Shown: positions 41,548 through 52,289 of the stretch, one piece after another
Layout: every line of letters starts with the position of its first letter
Position numbering within the stretch: the stretch's first letter is position 1
NCBI RefSeq assembly: GCF_010587385.1
Contig: NZ_CP047475.1
Coordinates: forward strand, 310,001 to 374,000
DNA length: 64,000 bases
Origin: Vibrio astriarenae
Lineage (GTDB): Bacteria > Pseudomonadota > Gammaproteobacteria > Enterobacterales > Vibrionaceae
Reading direction: 5' to 3'
The notes under the pieces: model-generated
What the model saw: the letters and a program-made list of their open reading frames with translations, nothing else
Databases searched by the model: none
What the model was told of the DNA's origin: nothing
Position numbers and translations under genes: made by a program

Positions 41548-41982
41548 ATGCGTTTGAATACTCTATCACCGGCTGCGGGTTCTAAGCCTTCTAAGAAGCG
41601 CGTAGGTCGTGGTATCGGTTCTGGCCTTGGTAAAACAGGTGGCCGTGGTCACAAAGGTCAAAAGTCACGCTCTGGCGGTTCAGTTCGTCCAGGTTTTGAA
41701 GGCGGTCAGATGCCTCTGAAACAGCGTCTACCTAAATTCGGTTTCACTTCTCGTAAGAGCCTAGTGTCTGCTGAAGTTCGTCTAGCTGAGCTAGCGAAAG
41801 TAACAGGTGACGTAGTTGATCTTAACAGCCTTAAAGCAGCTAACATCATCACTAAGAACATCGAATTTGTAAAAGTTGTTCTTTCTGGTGAAATTAACAA
41901 AGCTGTGACTGTTAAAGGTCTACGCGTGACTAAAGGCGCTAAAGCTGCAATCGAAGCTGCTGGCGGTAAAATCGAAGAATAA
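41548..41982 (+). CDS. rplO: 50S ribosomal protein L15
   Basis: 144 residues with the glycine/arginine-rich N-terminal extension ([20 protein letters not shown]) that enters the rRNA core, and [17 protein letters not shown]. Late assembly protein. It ends 20 bp before secY, an arrangement linking ribosome supply to secretion. Confidence 0.98.
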   Translation: MRLNTLSPAAGSKPSKKRVGRGIGSGLGKTGGRGHKGQKSRSGGSVRPGFEGGQMPLKQRLPKFGFTSRKSLVSAEVRLAELAKVTGDVVDLNSLKAANIITKNIEFVKVVLSGEINKAVTVKGLRVTKGAKAAIEAAGGKIEE

Positions 41983-42002
41983 TCTTCGTAGGAAAGGTAC
42001 AG

Positions 42003-43337
42003 ATGGCTAAAAAACCAGGACAAGATTTTAGTAGTGCGAAAAATGGATTAGCGGAGTTGAAGTCGCGTCTTCTATTCGTATTAGGGGCTCTTCTAGTATT
42101 CCGTGCAGGTTCTTTCGTACCACTACCTGGTATTGATGCGGCTGTACTTGCCGATTTGTTCGAACAGCAAAAAGGTACCATCGTTGAAATGTTTAACATG
42201 TTCTCCGGTGGTGCTCTTGAGCGTGCATCTATATTCGCGTTGGGCATCATGCCGTATATTTCGGCTTCGATTGTTGTCCAACTGTTGACTGTAGTTCACC
42301 CAGCGTTAGCTGAACTCAAGAAAGAGGGTGAAGCTGGCCGTCGTAAGATTAGCCAATATACACGCTACGGCACGCTCGTACTTGCAACATTCCAAGCTAT
42401 TGGTATTGCAACTGGCCTACCAAACATGGTCAACAATCTGGTTGTTATCAACCAAACCATGTTTACGCTAATTGCTACCGTAAGTTTAGTAACCGGCACC
42501 ATGTTCCTGATGTGGTTAGGTGAACAAATTACAGAGCGCGGAATCGGTAATGGTATTTCCATTCTGATCTTTGCAGGTATTGTTGCTGGATTGCCATCGG
42601 CAATCGGTCAAACAATCGAGCAGGCGCGTCAAGGTGAATTGCATGTACTTCTTCTGTTGTTGATTGCAGTACTCGCTTTTGCTGTTATCTACTTCGTTGT
42701 TTTCATGGAGCGTGGTCAACGTCGAATCGTTGTTAACTACGCGAAGCGTCAACAAGGTCGTAAGGTATTTGCAGCACAAAGCACTCACTTGCCATTGAAA
42801 ATTAATATGGCTGGTGTAATTCCTGCAATCTTCGCATCGAGCATTATTTTGTTCCCAGGAACATTGGCTCAGTGGTTTGGTCAAAACGGTGAGAGCAGCG
42901 CGTTCGGTTGGTTAACTGACGTGTCATTGGCTCTTAGCCCAGGTCAACCGTTGTATGTTATGCTTTATGCAGCAGCAATTATCTTCTTCTGCTTCTTCTA
43001 CACGGCGTTGGTTTTCAACCCGCGTGAAACTGCAGATAATTTGAAGAAGTCAGGTGCATTCGTACCCGGTATCCGCCCAGGTGAGCAGACAGCTAAGTAC
43101 ATTGATAAAGTAATGACTAGACTAACCCTTGCGGGTGCGTTATACATTACCTTTATCTGTCTGATTCCCGAGTTCATGATGGTCGCGTGGAACGTACGTT
43201 TCTACTTCGGCGGTACATCTCTACTAATCGTAGTAGTTGTTATCATGGACTTTATGGCACAGGTACAGACTCATATGATGTCACAACAATATGATTCTGT
43301 GTTGAAAAAAGCGAATCTGAAAGGTTACGGCCGTTAA
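42003..43337 (+). CDS. secY: SecY, channel subunit of the Sec translocon
   Basis: 444-residue inner-membrane protein with ten membrane helices that forms the protein-conducting channel with SecE and SecG. Recognised by [21 protein letters not shown] (helix 1), the plug and helix 2 region, [19 protein letters not shown], and the cytoplasmic loop with [21 protein letters not shown] that contacts ribosome and SecA. It sits in the spc operon between rplO and rpmJ, its standard place. Confidence 0.98.
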   Translation: MAKKPGQDFSSAKNGLAELKSRLLFVLGALLVFRAGSFVPLPGIDAAVLADLFEQQKGTIVEMFNMFSGGALERASIFALGIMPYISASIVVQLLTVVHPALAELKKEGEAGRRKISQYTRYGTLVLATFQAIGIATGLPNMVNNLVVINQTMFTLIATVSLVTGTMFLMWLGEQITERGIGNGISILIFAGIVAGLPSAIGQTIEQARQGELHVLLLLLIAVLAFAVIYFVVFMERGQRRIVVNYAKRQQGRKVFAAQSTHLPLKINMAGVIPAIFASSIILFPGTLAQWFGQNGESSAFGWLTDVSLALSPGQPLYVMLYAAAIIFFCFFYTALVFNPRETADNLKKSGAFVPGIRPGEQTAKYIDKVMTRLTLAGALYITFICLIPEFMMVAWNVRFYFGGTSLLIVVVVIMDFMAQVQTHMMSQQYDSVLKKANLKGYGR

Positions 43338-43376
43338 TCCGGCGGTAACTTCAGAGTTCAATTACGGAGTTTAGCA

Positions 43377-43490
43377 ATGAAAGTTCGTGCTTCCGTTAAA
43401 AAAATCTGCCGTAACTGTAAAGTAATCAAGCGCAACGGTGTTGTTCGCGTGATTTGCAGTGAGCCAAAGCACAAACAGCGCCAAGGCTAA
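43377..43490 (+). CDS. rpmJ: 50S ribosomal protein L36 (zinc-binding type)
   Basis: 37 codons starting [16 protein letters not shown]11, C14, C27 and H32 are the zinc ligands, so this is the C+ form. Paralogues without zinc replace it during zinc starvation under Zur in many bacteria. It is easily missed because of its length. It lies 39 bp after secY and is the last gene of the spc operon; TTACGGAG precedes the ATG. Confidence 0.97.
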
Positions 43491-43567
43491 TTAGCAGAAA
43501 TTTTTACTTGAAATGTAAGGTAGCGACGAGTATATTACTCGCCCTACCTTTTGCGTGCAAAAGAAGT

Positions 43568-43646
43568 AGTATCCCGCAGCGTATCCATAACGGGCTTTGC
43601 TGCGGCTAATTCTTTTATGAAACACTAGGAGTGAATAATGGCCCGT
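43568..43646 (+). promoter_or_regulatory. Alpha-operon leader pseudoknot (S4-binding regulator)
   Basis: CCGCAGC (43574-43580) pairs with GCTGCGG (43599-43605). The loop segment ACGGGC (43590-43595) pairs with GCCCGT (43641-43646) inside the rpsM start, forming a pseudoknot over the ribosome binding site. In E. coli the same GGGC/GCCC pairing is bound by S4 (rpsD), the third gene of this operon, to shut off translation. Confidence 0.8.
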
Positions 43647-43994
43647 ATAGCAGGCATTAACATTCCTGATCAAAAACATGCTGTAATCGCACTAACTGCG
43701 ATCTACGGTATCGGTAAGACTCGCTCTCAAGCTATCCTAGCTGAAGTGGGTATTGCTGAAGATGTTAAGATCAGTGAACTATCTGATGAGCAGATCGATC
43801 AACTGCGTGATGGTGTAGCTAAATACACTGTAGAAGGTGATCTACGTCGTGAAGTATCAATGAACATCAAGCGTCTTATGGACCTTGGCTGTTACCGTGG
43901 TCTTCGTCATCGTCGCAGTCTACCACTACGTGGACAGCGTACTAAAACCAACGCTCGCACCCGTAAGGGTCCGCGTAAGCCGATCAAGAAATAA
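43638..43994 (+). CDS. rpsM: 30S ribosomal protein S13
   Basis: 118 residues starting [19 protein letters not shown], with a basic C-terminus ([21 protein letters not shown]) that reaches the P site. It is the first gene of the alpha operon and overlaps the S4-responsive pseudoknot. TAGGAG lies 8 bp before the ATG. Confidence 0.98.
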   Translation: MARIAGINIPDQKHAVIALTAIYGIGKTRSQAILAEVGIAEDVKISELSDEQIDQLRDGVAKYTVEGDLRREVSMNIKRLMDLGCYRGLRHRRSLPLRGQRTKTNARTRKGPRKPIKK

Positions 43995-44006
43995 TCGGGA
44001 AGGTAG

Positions 44007-44402
<396 letters not shown>

Positions 44403-44429
44403 CGTTTCTAGGATAATTGGAGAAGAATC

Positions 44430-45050
44430 ATGGCAAGATATTTGGGTCCTAAGCTGAAGCTTAGCCGTCGCGAAGGTACTGACTTATTCCTTAAGTCTGG
44501 TGTACGCGCGATCGATACCAAGTGTAAAATTGATAACGCACCAGGTGTACACGGCGCTCGTCGCGGTCGTCTATCTGAGTATGGCGTTCAGCTTCGTGAG
44601 AAGCAAAAAGTTCGTCGTATCTACGGCGTTCTAGAAAAACAATTCCGTAACTACTACAAAGAAGCAGCTCGCCTTAAAGGTAACACTGGTGAGAACCTAC
44701 TTCAGCTTCTAGAAGGTCGTCTAGACAACGTAGTTTACCGTATGGGCTTTGGTGCTACTCGCGCTGAATCTCGTCAGCTAGTTAGCCACAAAGCTATCCT
44801 AGTTAACGGTAACGTTGTAAATGTTCCTTCTTTCAAAGTTGCGGCTAACGACGTTGTATCTATTCGCGAGAAGGCTAAAAAGCAAGCTCGCGTTAAAGCG
44901 GCTCTAGAAGTTGCTGAACAACGTGAAAAACCAACTTGGATTGAAGTAGATGCTGGTAAGATGGAAGGTACATTCAAGCGTATGCCTGAGCGTTCAGATC
45001 TATCTGCTGACATCAACGAACAATTGATCGTCGAGCTTTACTCTAAGTAA
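44430..45050 (+). CDS. rpsD: 30S ribosomal protein S4
   Basis: 206 residues starting [20 protein letters not shown], with the S4 RNA-binding domain at about 95-160 ([25 protein letters not shown]). It is a primary 16S rRNA binder and the translational repressor of the alpha operon. Changes in its interface with S5 affect accuracy in other bacteria; none can be judged here. Confidence 0.98.
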   Translation: MARYLGPKLKLSRREGTDLFLKSGVRAIDTKCKIDNAPGVHGARRGRLSEYGVQLREKQKVRRIYGVLEKQFRNYYKEAARLKGNTGENLLQLLEGRLDNVVYRMGFGATRAESRQLVSHKAILVNGNVVNVPSFKVAANDVVSIREKAKKQARVKAALEVAEQREKPTWIEVDAGKMEGTFKRMPERSDLSADINEQLIVELYSK

Positions 45051-45074
45051 GGTTTAAACTAAAGAGAGGACACA

Positions 45075-46067
45075 ATGCAGGGTTCTGTAACAGAATTTCT
45101 TAAGCCACGTCTTGTTGATATCGAACAAATCAGCACGACTCACGCAAAAGTAACTCTTGAGCCATTAGAGCGTGGTTTCGGCCATACTCTTGGTAATGCA
45201 CTTCGCCGTATTCTACTATCTTCTATGCCAGGTTGTGCTGTAACAGAAGTAGAGATTGAAGGCGTACTACACGAATACAGCACTAAAGAAGGTGTTCAGG
45301 AAGATATTCTTGAAGTTCTTCTTAACCTTAAAGGTCTTGCTGTTCGCGTTGCCGAAGGCAAAGATGAAGTGTTTATTACGTTGAACAAATCAGGCTCAGG
45401 CCCTGTGGTTGCAGGTGACATCACCCATGATGGTGATGTAGAGATCGTAAACCCTGAACACGTAATTTGTCACTTAACTGATGACAATGCTGAGATCGCT
45501 ATGCGCATCAAAGTAGAACGTGGTCGTGGTTACGTTCCAGCTTCAGCTCGTATCCATACTGAAGAAGATGAGCGTCCAATTGGTCGTCTGCTAGTAGACG
45601 CGACTTACAGCCCAGTAGACAAAATTGCCTACGCGGTTGAAGCAGCTCGTGTTGAACAGCGTACTGACTTGGACAAGCTTGTTATCGATATGGAAACGAA
45701 CGGTACTCTTGAGCCTGAGGAAGCTATCCGTCGCGCAGCAACTATTCTTGCTGAGCAATTGGATGCGTTCGTAGATCTTCGTGATGTACGTGTACCTGAG
45801 GAGAAGGAAGAGAAGCCAGAATTCGATCCGATCCTACTGCGTCCTGTAGACGATCTTGAACTAACAGTTCGCTCTGCTAACTGTCTGAAAGCAGAAGCGA
45901 TTCACTACATCGGTGATCTTGTACAGCGCACTGAGGTTGAGCTACTTAAAACGCCAAACCTTGGTAAAAAATCTCTTACTGAGATTAAAGACGTACTTGC
46001 ATCACGTGGTCTTTCTCTGGGCATGCGCCTAGAAAACTGGCCACCAGCGTCTATCGCTGAAGATTAA
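45075..46067 (+). CDS. rpoA: RNA polymerase alpha subunit
   Basis: 330 residues. The N-terminal domain (about 1-235) dimerises and recruits beta and beta'. A flexible linker leads to the C-terminal domain (about 250-325) with [20 protein letters not shown], holding the arginine and other residues that bind UP elements and contact CRP. GAGAGGA precedes the ATG. It lies between rpsD and rplQ, so polymerase and ribosome synthesis are linked. Confidence 0.98.
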   Translation: MQGSVTEFLKPRLVDIEQISTTHAKVTLEPLERGFGHTLGNALRRILLSSMPGCAVTEVEIEGVLHEYSTKEGVQEDILEVLLNLKGLAVRVAEGKDEVFITLNKSGSGPVVAGDITHDGDVEIVNPEHVICHLTDDNAEIAMRIKVERGRGYVPASARIHTEEDERPIGRLLVDATYSPVDKIAYAVEAARVEQRTDLDKLVIDMETNGTLEPEEAIRRAATILAEQLDAFVDLRDVRVPEEKEEKPEFDPILLRPVDDLELTVRSANCLKAEAIHYIGDLVQRTEVELLKTPNLGKKSLTEIKDVLASRGLSLGMRLENWPPASIAED

Positions 46068-46093
46068 TCGATACTAGTTAGAAGGATTAGGTC

Positions 46094-46480
46094 ATGCGCC
46101 ATCGTAAGAGTGGTCGTCAACTCAACCGCAACAGCTCACATCGCAAAGCGATGTTCAGCAATATGGCTAGCTCTCTAGTACGTCATGAAGTTATCAAGAC
46201 TACTTTGCCAAAAGCAAAAGAGCTACGTCGTGTAGTTGAGCCTTTGATTACACTAGCTAAGACTGACAGTGTTGCTAACCGTCGTCTAGCATTTGCACGT
46301 ACTCGTGATAACGAAGTAGTTGCAAAACTATTTAACGAATTAGGTCCACGTTTTGCTGCTCGTCAGGGCGGTTACACTCGTATCCTAAAAGCTGGTTTCC
46401 GTGCTGGTGATAAAGCTCCAATGGCTTACATTGAGCTTGTAGATCGCCCAGAAGCATCTGAAGAAGCAGCAGCTGAGTAA
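46094..46480 (+). CDS. rplQ: 50S ribosomal protein L17
   Basis: 128 residues starting [21 protein letters not shown], with the conserved [25 protein letters not shown] and an alanine/glutamate tail. It lies near the tunnel exit. It is the last gene of the alpha operon, with a terminator 20 bp downstream. Confidence 0.98.
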   Translation: MRHRKSGRQLNRNSSHRKAMFSNMASSLVRHEVIKTTLPKAKELRRVVEPLITLAKTDSVANRRLAFARTRDNEVVAKLFNELGPRFAARQGGYTRILKAGFRAGDKAPMAYIELVDRPEASEEAAAE

Positions 46481-46500
46481 TCTCAGTTTCGTTTAGCTAA

Positions 46501-46529
46501 AAAGCCGAGCATTTATGCTCGGCTTTTTT
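46501..46529 (+). terminator. Alpha-operon terminator
   Basis: AAAGCCGAGC and GCTCGGCTTT pair around ATTTAT, followed by TTT. Confidence 0.93.
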
Positions 46530-46569
46530 GTATCCTGTGAATGATGAAGAAATTTATCAGCAAGATACA

Positions 46570-47049
46570 CTATTGCCATAAGCCCCCTAACGCACTCAGC
46601 AATCCTTCACTTGCCCCTTGTTCTGTCAGATAACTTAGAATCACCGGCGCAAACTGACTGACCATTGATGAATCTAAGCCTACCGCTTCAAACGCACTAT
46701 TCACCGCATCGAGGTTCTCAATCGAACCCAGCATATTGGTGATACCACCCATATCTGATAAGCCAGGGATCAAAGACATGAGCTCACTGCTGTTCTCTGA
46801 CGAGAGTTGGCTCTGTGCCAGAGAGAGTAACGCGCCTGAACCAGAGACGGCTTGTTCTGGAGAAACAGACAGTTGATCGGATAATAGATCGGCGAGGGGG
46901 GATGACGCACTATCGGACATTGCACTGCTGGCCATGCCCATTAAATCGCTGGTGCTGTCTTCATCGCTGCTCTCAAGAGAATCGAGAAATGCAAAACTGT
47001 TGGTTGATACAATGAGCAGGGATGCACACAGGTAAGTTGTCTTCTTCAT
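46570..47049 (-). CDS. DUF2780 (VcgC/VcgE-type) exported protein
   Basis: 159 residues. A signal peptide (about 1-20, cleavage after NSFA) is followed by a serine- and aspartate-rich acidic segment, then a hydrophobic helical domain with SPEQAVSGSGALLSLAQSQLS, GLSDMGGITNMLGSI and a C-terminal GLLSALGGLW. The pattern fits the DUF2780 family, first named from V. cholerae VcgC/VcgE, of unknown function. It is a lone gene between the alpha operon and fklB with its own GAGAG ribosome binding site. Location is periplasm or beyond. Confidence 0.8.
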   Translation of the reverse strand: MKKTTYLCASLLIVSTNSFAFLDSLESSDEDSTSDLMGMASSAMSDSASSPLADLLSDQLSVSPEQAVSGSGALLSLAQSQLSSENSSELMSLIPGLSDMGGITNMLGSIENLDAVNSAFEAVGLDSSMVSQFAPVILSYLTEQGASEGLLSALGGLWQ

Positions 47050-47124
47050 GGTCTCTCCTTGATGGCTTACGCCTATGATTTTTGTCTGACGCTGTTGTTG
47101 TTAGAGTTGTTTCTACAGTTTAGA

Positions 47125-47153
47125 CAAAAAAAAGCGACGCAATAGCGTCGCTT
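47125..47153 (-). terminator. Terminator after fklB
   Basis: AAAGCGACGC and GCGTCGCTTT pair around a 4-base loop. Read on the minus strand they are followed by a T-run. Confidence 0.92.
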
Positions 47154-47172
47154 TAGAAAGACCTGTGAATGA

Positions 47173-47793
47173 TTACAGGATGTCTAGTAGTTCAACTTCG
47201 AATACTAGAGCTGCAAATGGAGGGATAGCAGCACCTGCGCCACGCTCGCCGTATGCTAGGTCTTGAGGAATGTATAGTTTCCACTTAGAACCAACAGGCA
47301 TTAGTTGTAGAGCTTCAACCCAACCTTTGATAACACCCGTTACTGGGAACTCTGCAGGTTGACCGCGAGAAACTGAGCTGTCGAAAACAGTACCGTCAGT
47401 TAGCTCACCGTGGTAGTGAACACGTACTTGCTTGTCAGAAGTTGGGATTTCACCTGTACCTTCAGTGATGATTTCGTATTGAAGGCCTGACTCCAGTACT
47501 GTTACTTCTGGACGTAGAGCGTTGTCTTTTAGGAACGCTTCACCGTCAGCAGACGCTGCTTTTGCTGCTTCTTGACGTGCTGCTTCTACGCGAGTGTGAA
47601 GCTCTTGAAGTGCATTGTTGATCTCATCGATTTCGATTGCTGGCATGTCACCAGTTAGCGCAGTAGCGATACCTGCTGCGATTGCATCAACGTTTAGACC
47701 TTCTAGACCTGAACCAGCAAGTTGTTGGCCCATTTGAAGACCGATACCGTAGCTAGCTTTTTGCTCTACAGTTTCAAATTTAACTTCAGACAT
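47173..47793 (-). CDS. fklB: FklB, FKBP-type peptidyl-prolyl isomerase
   Basis: 206 residues. An N-terminal helical dimerisation domain (about 1-95) precedes an FKBP catalytic domain with [37 protein letters not shown] and [16 protein letters not shown]. No signal peptide is present, which favours the cytoplasmic FklB over the periplasmic FkpA. It is divergent from the OapA/YtfB-like gene, the same pairing as ytfB-fklB in E. coli. Confidence 0.94.
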   Translation of the reverse strand: MSEVKFETVEQKASYGIGLQMGQQLAGSGLEGLNVDAIAAGIATALTGDMPAIEIDEINNALQELHTRVEAARQEAAKAASADGEAFLKDNALRPEVTVLESGLQYEIITEGTGEIPTSDKQVRVHYHGELTDGTVFDSSVSRGQPAEFPVTGVIKGWVEALQLMPVGSKWKLYIPQDLAYGERGAGAAIPPFAALVFEVELLDIL

Positions 47794-47966
47794 TCTGTCA
47801 CTCTCTTTGTTAGTTGAACCGAAAAGGATAACAGGTATCTTGTGTCAATCAAGCGTGAAACAGTGCTAAGTTCAAACTATCAGAGGTGACTTTGATGATT
47901 ATCTTTGGATATACTGACAGGATATAAGCCGATTTGGTTTGGCGGTAGTTTTAGGGAAAAGATGGG

Positions 47967-48545
47967 ATGAATCGTCGTCGCAAAAAGCGCCAACAGCAAG
48001 ATCCATTAGAATCAGTAAAGCAAAGGCTTCAATCGTTTGATTGGCGCTCTAAGTTGGTATCGACTAAACAGCGTATAGAGCCTCTATGGATGCGTTTGCC
48101 ACTCTTACATCGTCGAGTATTGATGGTTTTGGTACCGTTCGTGGTTGTCCTGTTGTTATTGCCATCAGGCTCAAAGGATGCTTCTGAAACGGTGGTGATG
48201 CCCGCAGCAAGTCGTATGGAGATCCCCATAAATACCCAGAGTTTAAGCACCAGAGAGCAAGCGACTGCAGAGCAAGGTGTTGAGCCCGCTTGGCAGGACT
48301 ATACGGTGAAGCAGGGGGATACTCTCGCTGCGGTGTTCCGTAATCAAGGGTTTCCAATGGCTGACCTCAACGCGTTGGTAAAAATCGAGGGTGAAGATCA
48401 GCCTCTAAGTCGTTTGAGACAAGGGCAGTTGGTTCGCTTTAAACGCACGCCAGAGGGTGAGCTCGATATTATTCAGCTTGATTCATCAAAGGGGGCGGTG
48501 ATCTTTTTCCGGCTTTCTGATGGCGGCTTTGGTCGCAGCAAGTAG
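47967..48545 (+). CDS. OapA/YtfB-like membrane-anchored LysM-type protein
   Basis: 192 residues. A basic cytoplasmic N-terminus and amphipathic helix with RLPLLHRRVLMVL precede a single membrane segment at about 49-66, then a periplasmic linker and a LysM-like OapA domain (WQDYTVKQGDTLAAVFRNQG) at about 110-190. Relatives (YtfB, Haemophilus OapA) bind cell-wall glycan and localise to the division site. It is shorter than full cell-wall peptidases and has no M23 peptidase domain. It is divergent from fklB. Confidence 0.85.
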   Translation: MNRRRKKRQQQDPLESVKQRLQSFDWRSKLVSTKQRIEPLWMRLPLLHRRVLMVLVPFVVVLLLLPSGSKDASETVVMPAASRMEIPINTQSLSTREQATAEQGVEPAWQDYTVKQGDTLAAVFRNQGFPMADLNALVKIEGEDQPLSRLRQGQLVRFKRTPEGELDIIQLDSSKGAVIFFRLSDGGFGRSK

Positions 48546-48553
48546 ACATCCAA

Positions 48554-49033
48554 TTACCCCTGGTGTTTCACCATGTCAATGTGTGGGATACCGTCTTCGA
48601 AATACATTTCACTGCACCGCTTGAAACCGTGCTTTTGGTAATATGCCTCTAAGTGCTGCTGCGCTCCTATCTCGATGGTGTTGCATTGCGGCCATAGCAG
48701 GCCAATAGCGTTGATTGCTTTTTCTAATAGGCTATGGCCAAGTTTAAACTCACGATATTTTTCTGCGACAATCACTCTGCCAATGCTTGGAGAGGGATAG
48801 CTCACCCCTGCTGGTAATATTCGGCAGTAAGCCGCAATCTCATCGTCTATCCTGCCTATCAGGTGTCTTACCTCAGAATGGTGGTCTTTGTCATCCAGTT
48901 CTGGGTAAGGGCAGTTCTGCTCTACAACAAATACATCAACTCTTAATTTTAAAAGGTTATATAGGGAGTGTGTGTCGAGCTGTTCAAAACTTAACGTTTG
49001 CCACTTGAGGTTAATTTTTTTTTCCATCTTCAT
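48554..49033 (-). CDS. elaA: ElaA-like GNAT N-acetyltransferase
   Basis: 159 residues with the ElaA-type start (LYNLLKLRVDVFVVEQNCPYPELDDKD) and the acetyl-CoA-binding GRVIVAEKYREFKLGHSLLEKA. It ends EDGIPHIDMVK. The acceptor substrate is unknown. The start is uncertain: two ATGs (MKM) with no clear ribosome binding site. Its 3' end faces the OapA-like gene. Confidence 0.88.
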   Translation of the reverse strand: MKMEKKINLKWQTLSFEQLDTHSLYNLLKLRVDVFVVEQNCPYPELDDKDHHSEVRHLIGRIDDEIAAYCRILPAGVSYPSPSIGRVIVAEKYREFKLGHSLLEKAINAIGLLWPQCNTIEIGAQQHLEAYYQKHGFKRCSEMYFEDGIPHIDMVKHQG

Positions 49034-49065
49034 TAGGTACCAAGAAGTTTAAATTCAGGGTAATA

Positions 49066-49098
49066 AAAAAAGCAGTTCGACAAAAGCCGAACTGCTTT
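49066..49098. terminator. Hairpin between elaA and cpdB
   Basis: AAAGCAGTTCG and CGAACTGCTTT pair around a short loop, with an A-run on the left that gives T on the minus strand, so it ends the minus-strand cpdB transcript. Confidence 0.88.
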
Positions 49099-49142
49099 CG
49101 ATTTAGCTTCTTTGACAGAAGAAACTACGACATGTAGCGGAT

Positions 49143-51107
49143 TTACTCTTTCGTCAGGTCGATACTGTAGATAGCGAAACCGACTTCATCAGTTGCAACA
49201 CGCTTGGTAGGGTAGACGCTGCGCTCTTTAATGAACTTCGCAGCTTTTTCACTTGGTGAAGTTTCAAAGCGGATATCAAGTGTGGTATCGGTCTTAATTG
49301 GCGCAAATGACCAGTTGTTATCGGCACTTGGTACCACCTCACTTTTTTCTGCACTCACGCGAGAAATGTAGTTTGACAATACAGTGCGGTTCTCATCTGG
49401 CGCTTCAAAGGCTATGAACTCTTCTCCGGTGCCAGGGAATGCATTGCTGAACGCACGGTAGTTATTGGTCGCAATGATGAAGTCCTGTTTAGTATCGATA
49501 GGCTTACCCTGGAAGGTCAGATTTACGATACGCTCAGAGGCTTCGTTAATGACATTACAGCCACCGTCGTACTTTGCAGGCTGCGTCACATCAATTTGAT
49601 ACTCAACACCATCAATGACATCGAAGTTGTAGGTTCTGAAATCATCCCAGTTGATCAGATTTTGTGGATCTCTAGAGTTAGCATCAATGGTATTGAACTG
49701 ACCTGCACTACACTCTAGCCACTCCTTTACCTCGTGACCCGTCACTTTTAGTGCGACTAGTGTATTTGGGTAGAGGTAAAGGTCCGCCGCATTGCGGAAA
49801 GTCAGCTGACCTGACTCAACCTCGGTAAAGTTATTTGGATCATTTTTACGTCCGCCCACTTTGAATGGTGCGGCAGCAGAGAGAACAGGAATACCATCGA
49901 GATCTGGGTCGCCTTGGATCATTCTCTCAACATAATCTGTTTGAGCAAGGTTAACAATTTGAATGGTAGGATCGTCTTGAACTAGTGCTAGGAAGCTGTA
50001 CATGACATCACTTGCCTTACCGATAGGTTGGTTCACAAAATCACGTGTACCTTTATGATCATCAGCAACTGCTGCAACGATCGCTTGATCAGCGGCAGCC
50101 AATGATTTTTGCTCAGACTTATTGTAGATAGCACGTGCTTCTGCGCGACCATCGACCACAGACCAGCTGCCATCAGACTGTTTCAATACGAGATCCATGA
50201 TACCCACATGGCTACCCCAACGACCAGGCATTACCGCAGTGACGCCGTTAACTTGTCCTTTTTCAACATCAATGCCTTGAATATTGGCAAAGTCGCTGCT
50301 TGGGAATACGGCATGCGCGTGGCCAAAGGCGATCGCATCGATCCCTTCCACTTCAGACAAGTAGAAGGTCGAGTTTTCAGCCCCTTGCTTGTAAGGATCT
50401 GTCGAAATACCAGAGTGCGGGATCGCGATGATGACATCAGCGCCTTGCGCTTTCATTTCAGGAACAAGCTGCTCAGCACTCTCTTTAATATCCTGAGCGA
50501 GCACTTGGCCTTCCAAGTTCGCCTTATCCCAAACCATAATTTGTGGTGGTACGAAACCGATGTAACCAACGTTTACCTTGTGCTCTTTACCATTCTCATC
50601 TTTGAACTGGTATGGCTGAATGAGGTAAGGTTTAAAATAGTGCTCCCCAGTCTTTTTATCGTAAACGTTAGCACTGATGTATGGGAAGTTCGCGCCTTCA
50701 AGCGTTGCTGCCAAGAAGTCTAGACCAAAGTTGAACTCGTGGTTACCGATGTTTGCCACATCGTAGTCCATCAAGTTCATCGCTTTATATACTGGGTGGA
50801 TGTCGCCAGGTTTTACCCCTTTAGCCGCCATGTAGTCACCCATTGGGCTGCCTTGAATAAGGTCTCCATTATCTACTAAGACACTGTTTTCTACTTCTGC
50901 TCTTGCTTCTTTTACCAATGTCGCTGCGCGAGATAAACCGATCTGTTTTGATGGAGCATCACGATAATAGTCGTAGTCCATAACGTTGGTATGGATGTCA
51001 GTCGTTTCGATAATACGCAGTTTGATCGTATCTGCCATCGCAGGGCCAGCCATAGTCAGCATACCGGTCAAGACCGCGATAGAAAGAGGTTTTGCTGCAA
51101 GTGTCAT
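49143..51107 (-). CDS. cpdB: CpdB, periplasmic 2',3'-cyclic-nucleotide phosphodiesterase/3'-nucleotidase
   Basis: Bifunctional enzyme that recovers nucleosides and phosphate outside the cytoplasm. A signal peptide (about 1-26, cleavage after GPAMA) precedes a metallophosphatase domain with [22 protein letters not shown] and [10 protein letters not shown], and a C-terminal 5'-nucleotidase domain. The start was set at ATG 51107 because GGAGG lies 6 bp upstream; a TTG four codons earlier is part of that site. 654 residues, the family length. Confidence 0.95.
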   Translation of the reverse strand: MTLAAKPLSIAVLTGMLTMAGPAMADTIKLRIIETTDIHTNVMDYDYYRDAPSKQIGLSRAATLVKEARAEVENSVLVDNGDLIQGSPMGDYMAAKGVKPGDIHPVYKAMNLMDYDVANIGNHEFNFGLDFLAATLEGANFPYISANVYDKKTGEHYFKPYLIQPYQFKDENGKEHKVNVGYIGFVPPQIMVWDKANLEGQVLAQDIKESAEQLVPEMKAQGADVIIAIPHSGISTDPYKQGAENSTFYLSEVEGIDAIAFGHAHAVFPSSDFANIQGIDVEKGQVNGVTAVMPGRWGSHVGIMDLVLKQSDGSWSVVDGRAEARAIYNKSEQKSLAAADQAIVAAVADDHKGTRDFVNQPIGKASDVMYSFLALVQDDPTIQIVNLAQTDYVERMIQGDPDLDGIPVLSAAAPFKVGGRKNDPNNFTEVESGQLTFRNAADLYLYPNTLVALKVTGHEVKEWLECSAGQFNTIDANSRDPQNLINWDDFRTYNFDVIDGVEYQIDVTQPAKYDGGCNVINEASERIVNLTFQGKPIDTKQDFIIATNNYRAFSNAFPGTGEEFIAFEAPDENRTVLSNYISRVSAEKSEVVPSADNNWSFAPIKTDTTLDIRFETSPSEKAAKFIKERSVYPTKRVATDEVGFAIYSIDLTKE

Positions 51108-51295
51108 TATTGCCTCCAAGCAAAATAAGAAGGGAAGGGTTTGGAACGCGTGTAATGTACCAATTTTAGTGCTGGATCTGTGTCTATTGCAGTTTTTATT
51201 GTGAACAAGATCGTCTTGAAGGCAAAAATTTGTGAATTAAATGAAGAACATTTATCTCTATCTCTCTTCTCTTATCATCTTTATGTATAAAAAAT

Positions 51296-51311
51296 GAAAT
51301 TTTAGAATTTC
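51296..51311. repeat. Inverted repeat upstream of cobA
   Basis: GAAATT and AATTTC flank TTAG, 60 bp before the cobA start in an AT-rich promoter region. It is a candidate operator for the sulfur operon; no regulator can be named from it. Confidence 0.3.
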
Positions 51312-51370
51312 AGGTAATATAAAGACATCGCCATAATGAGAGCCATTCTTGAGCAACGGATCGCAATTAC

Positions 51371-52231
51371 ATGGCAACGGAACAGTCGAGTATCTCTTCT
51401 GGCTTATTAAAGCTGGTATCTAATCATGAGCAGCCGCGCATTGCTGCTACTCAATTACAGCCCGGAGAGGTCGCCCTTATCGGGGCGGGACCAGGTGACC
51501 CAGAGCTGTTAACAATAAAAGCAATGAATTTGCTTCAGCAAGCGGATGTCGTGCTTTATGACTATCTCGTTTCGAATGAGATCATGGGGCTTGTGCCCAG
51601 TGACGCTATTTTGGTCTGTGTTGGAAAACGAGCCGGGCATCATAGTGTGCCTCAAGAGAGAACCAATCAGCTGTTGGTTGACTTTGCCGAGCAGAATTAT
51701 CGAGTCGTTCGGATTAAAGGCGGTGACCCCTTCATCTTCGGTCGTGGTGGAGAAGAGCTAGAAGTGTTAGCTGACGCTGGAATCTCTTTCCAAGTCGTCC
51801 CTGGTATTACCGCAGCGGCCGGTGCGACGGCCTATGCAGGGATCCCGTTAACTCATCGAGACTATGCCCAATCGGCGATGTTTATTACGGGACATCTCAA
51901 AGACAAAGATGATCAGTTGGATTGGTCGACGCTAGCTCGAGGCAATCAAACTCTGGTGATCTACATGGGATTGATGAAATCTGACTATATCTCACAACAG
52001 TTAATAGAGTATGGCCGCAGTGCAAGTACACCGATTGCCATTATAGAAAGGGGGACTCAAAAAGAGCAGAGAGTTTGGGTCAGCACGCTCGACCAACTTT
52101 CAACAACGGCAAAAAATGCGGCCTCTCCAGCCCTGATTGTGGTGGGTGAGGTGGTCAGTCTGTCTCAAAAGTTGGACTGGTTTTTATTTGGTACTCGCTT
52201 CAGCAATAGTGCGATTGCCAACTCATTATAA
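51371..52231 (+). CDS. cobA: Uroporphyrinogen-III C-methyltransferase (siroheme synthesis)
   Basis: SAM-dependent double methylation of uroporphyrinogen III to precorrin-2, the precursor of siroheme for sulfite reductase. The tetrapyrrole methylase domain starts at [18 protein letters not shown] (about 33) and continues with DRLVS-like [28 protein letters not shown] and the [20 protein letters not shown] loop. It has no N-terminal Met8/CysG dehydrogenase domain, so the oxidation and chelation steps are elsewhere. 58 bp upstream of cysD and presumably in the same operon. Confidence 0.94.
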   Translation: MATEQSSISSGLLKLVSNHEQPRIAATQLQPGEVALIGAGPGDPELLTIKAMNLLQQADVVLYDYLVSNEIMGLVPSDAILVCVGKRAGHHSVPQERTNQLLVDFAEQNYRVVRIKGGDPFIFGRGGEELEVLADAGISFQVVPGITAAAGATAYAGIPLTHRDYAQSAMFITGHLKDKDDQLDWSTLARGNQTLVIYMGLMKSDYISQQLIEYGRSASTPIAIIERGTQKEQRVWVSTLDQLSTTAKNAASPALIVVGEVVSLSQKLDWFLFGTRFSNSAIANSL

Positions 52232-52289
52232 TTTTTGACTAACGATTTAGAGAGTCACTAGGCCTTTTGGCTTACAAGGAAGAAACGTT

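Noticed and set aside
50109..50723. 204-residue plus-strand frame
   Set aside because: Antisense shadow of cpdB, which has a signal peptide and both catalytic motifs.
51196..51215. TGTGA-containing sequence upstream of cpdB as a CRP site
   Set aside because: The second half (TCGTC) matches the consensus poorly; only one half site is convincing.
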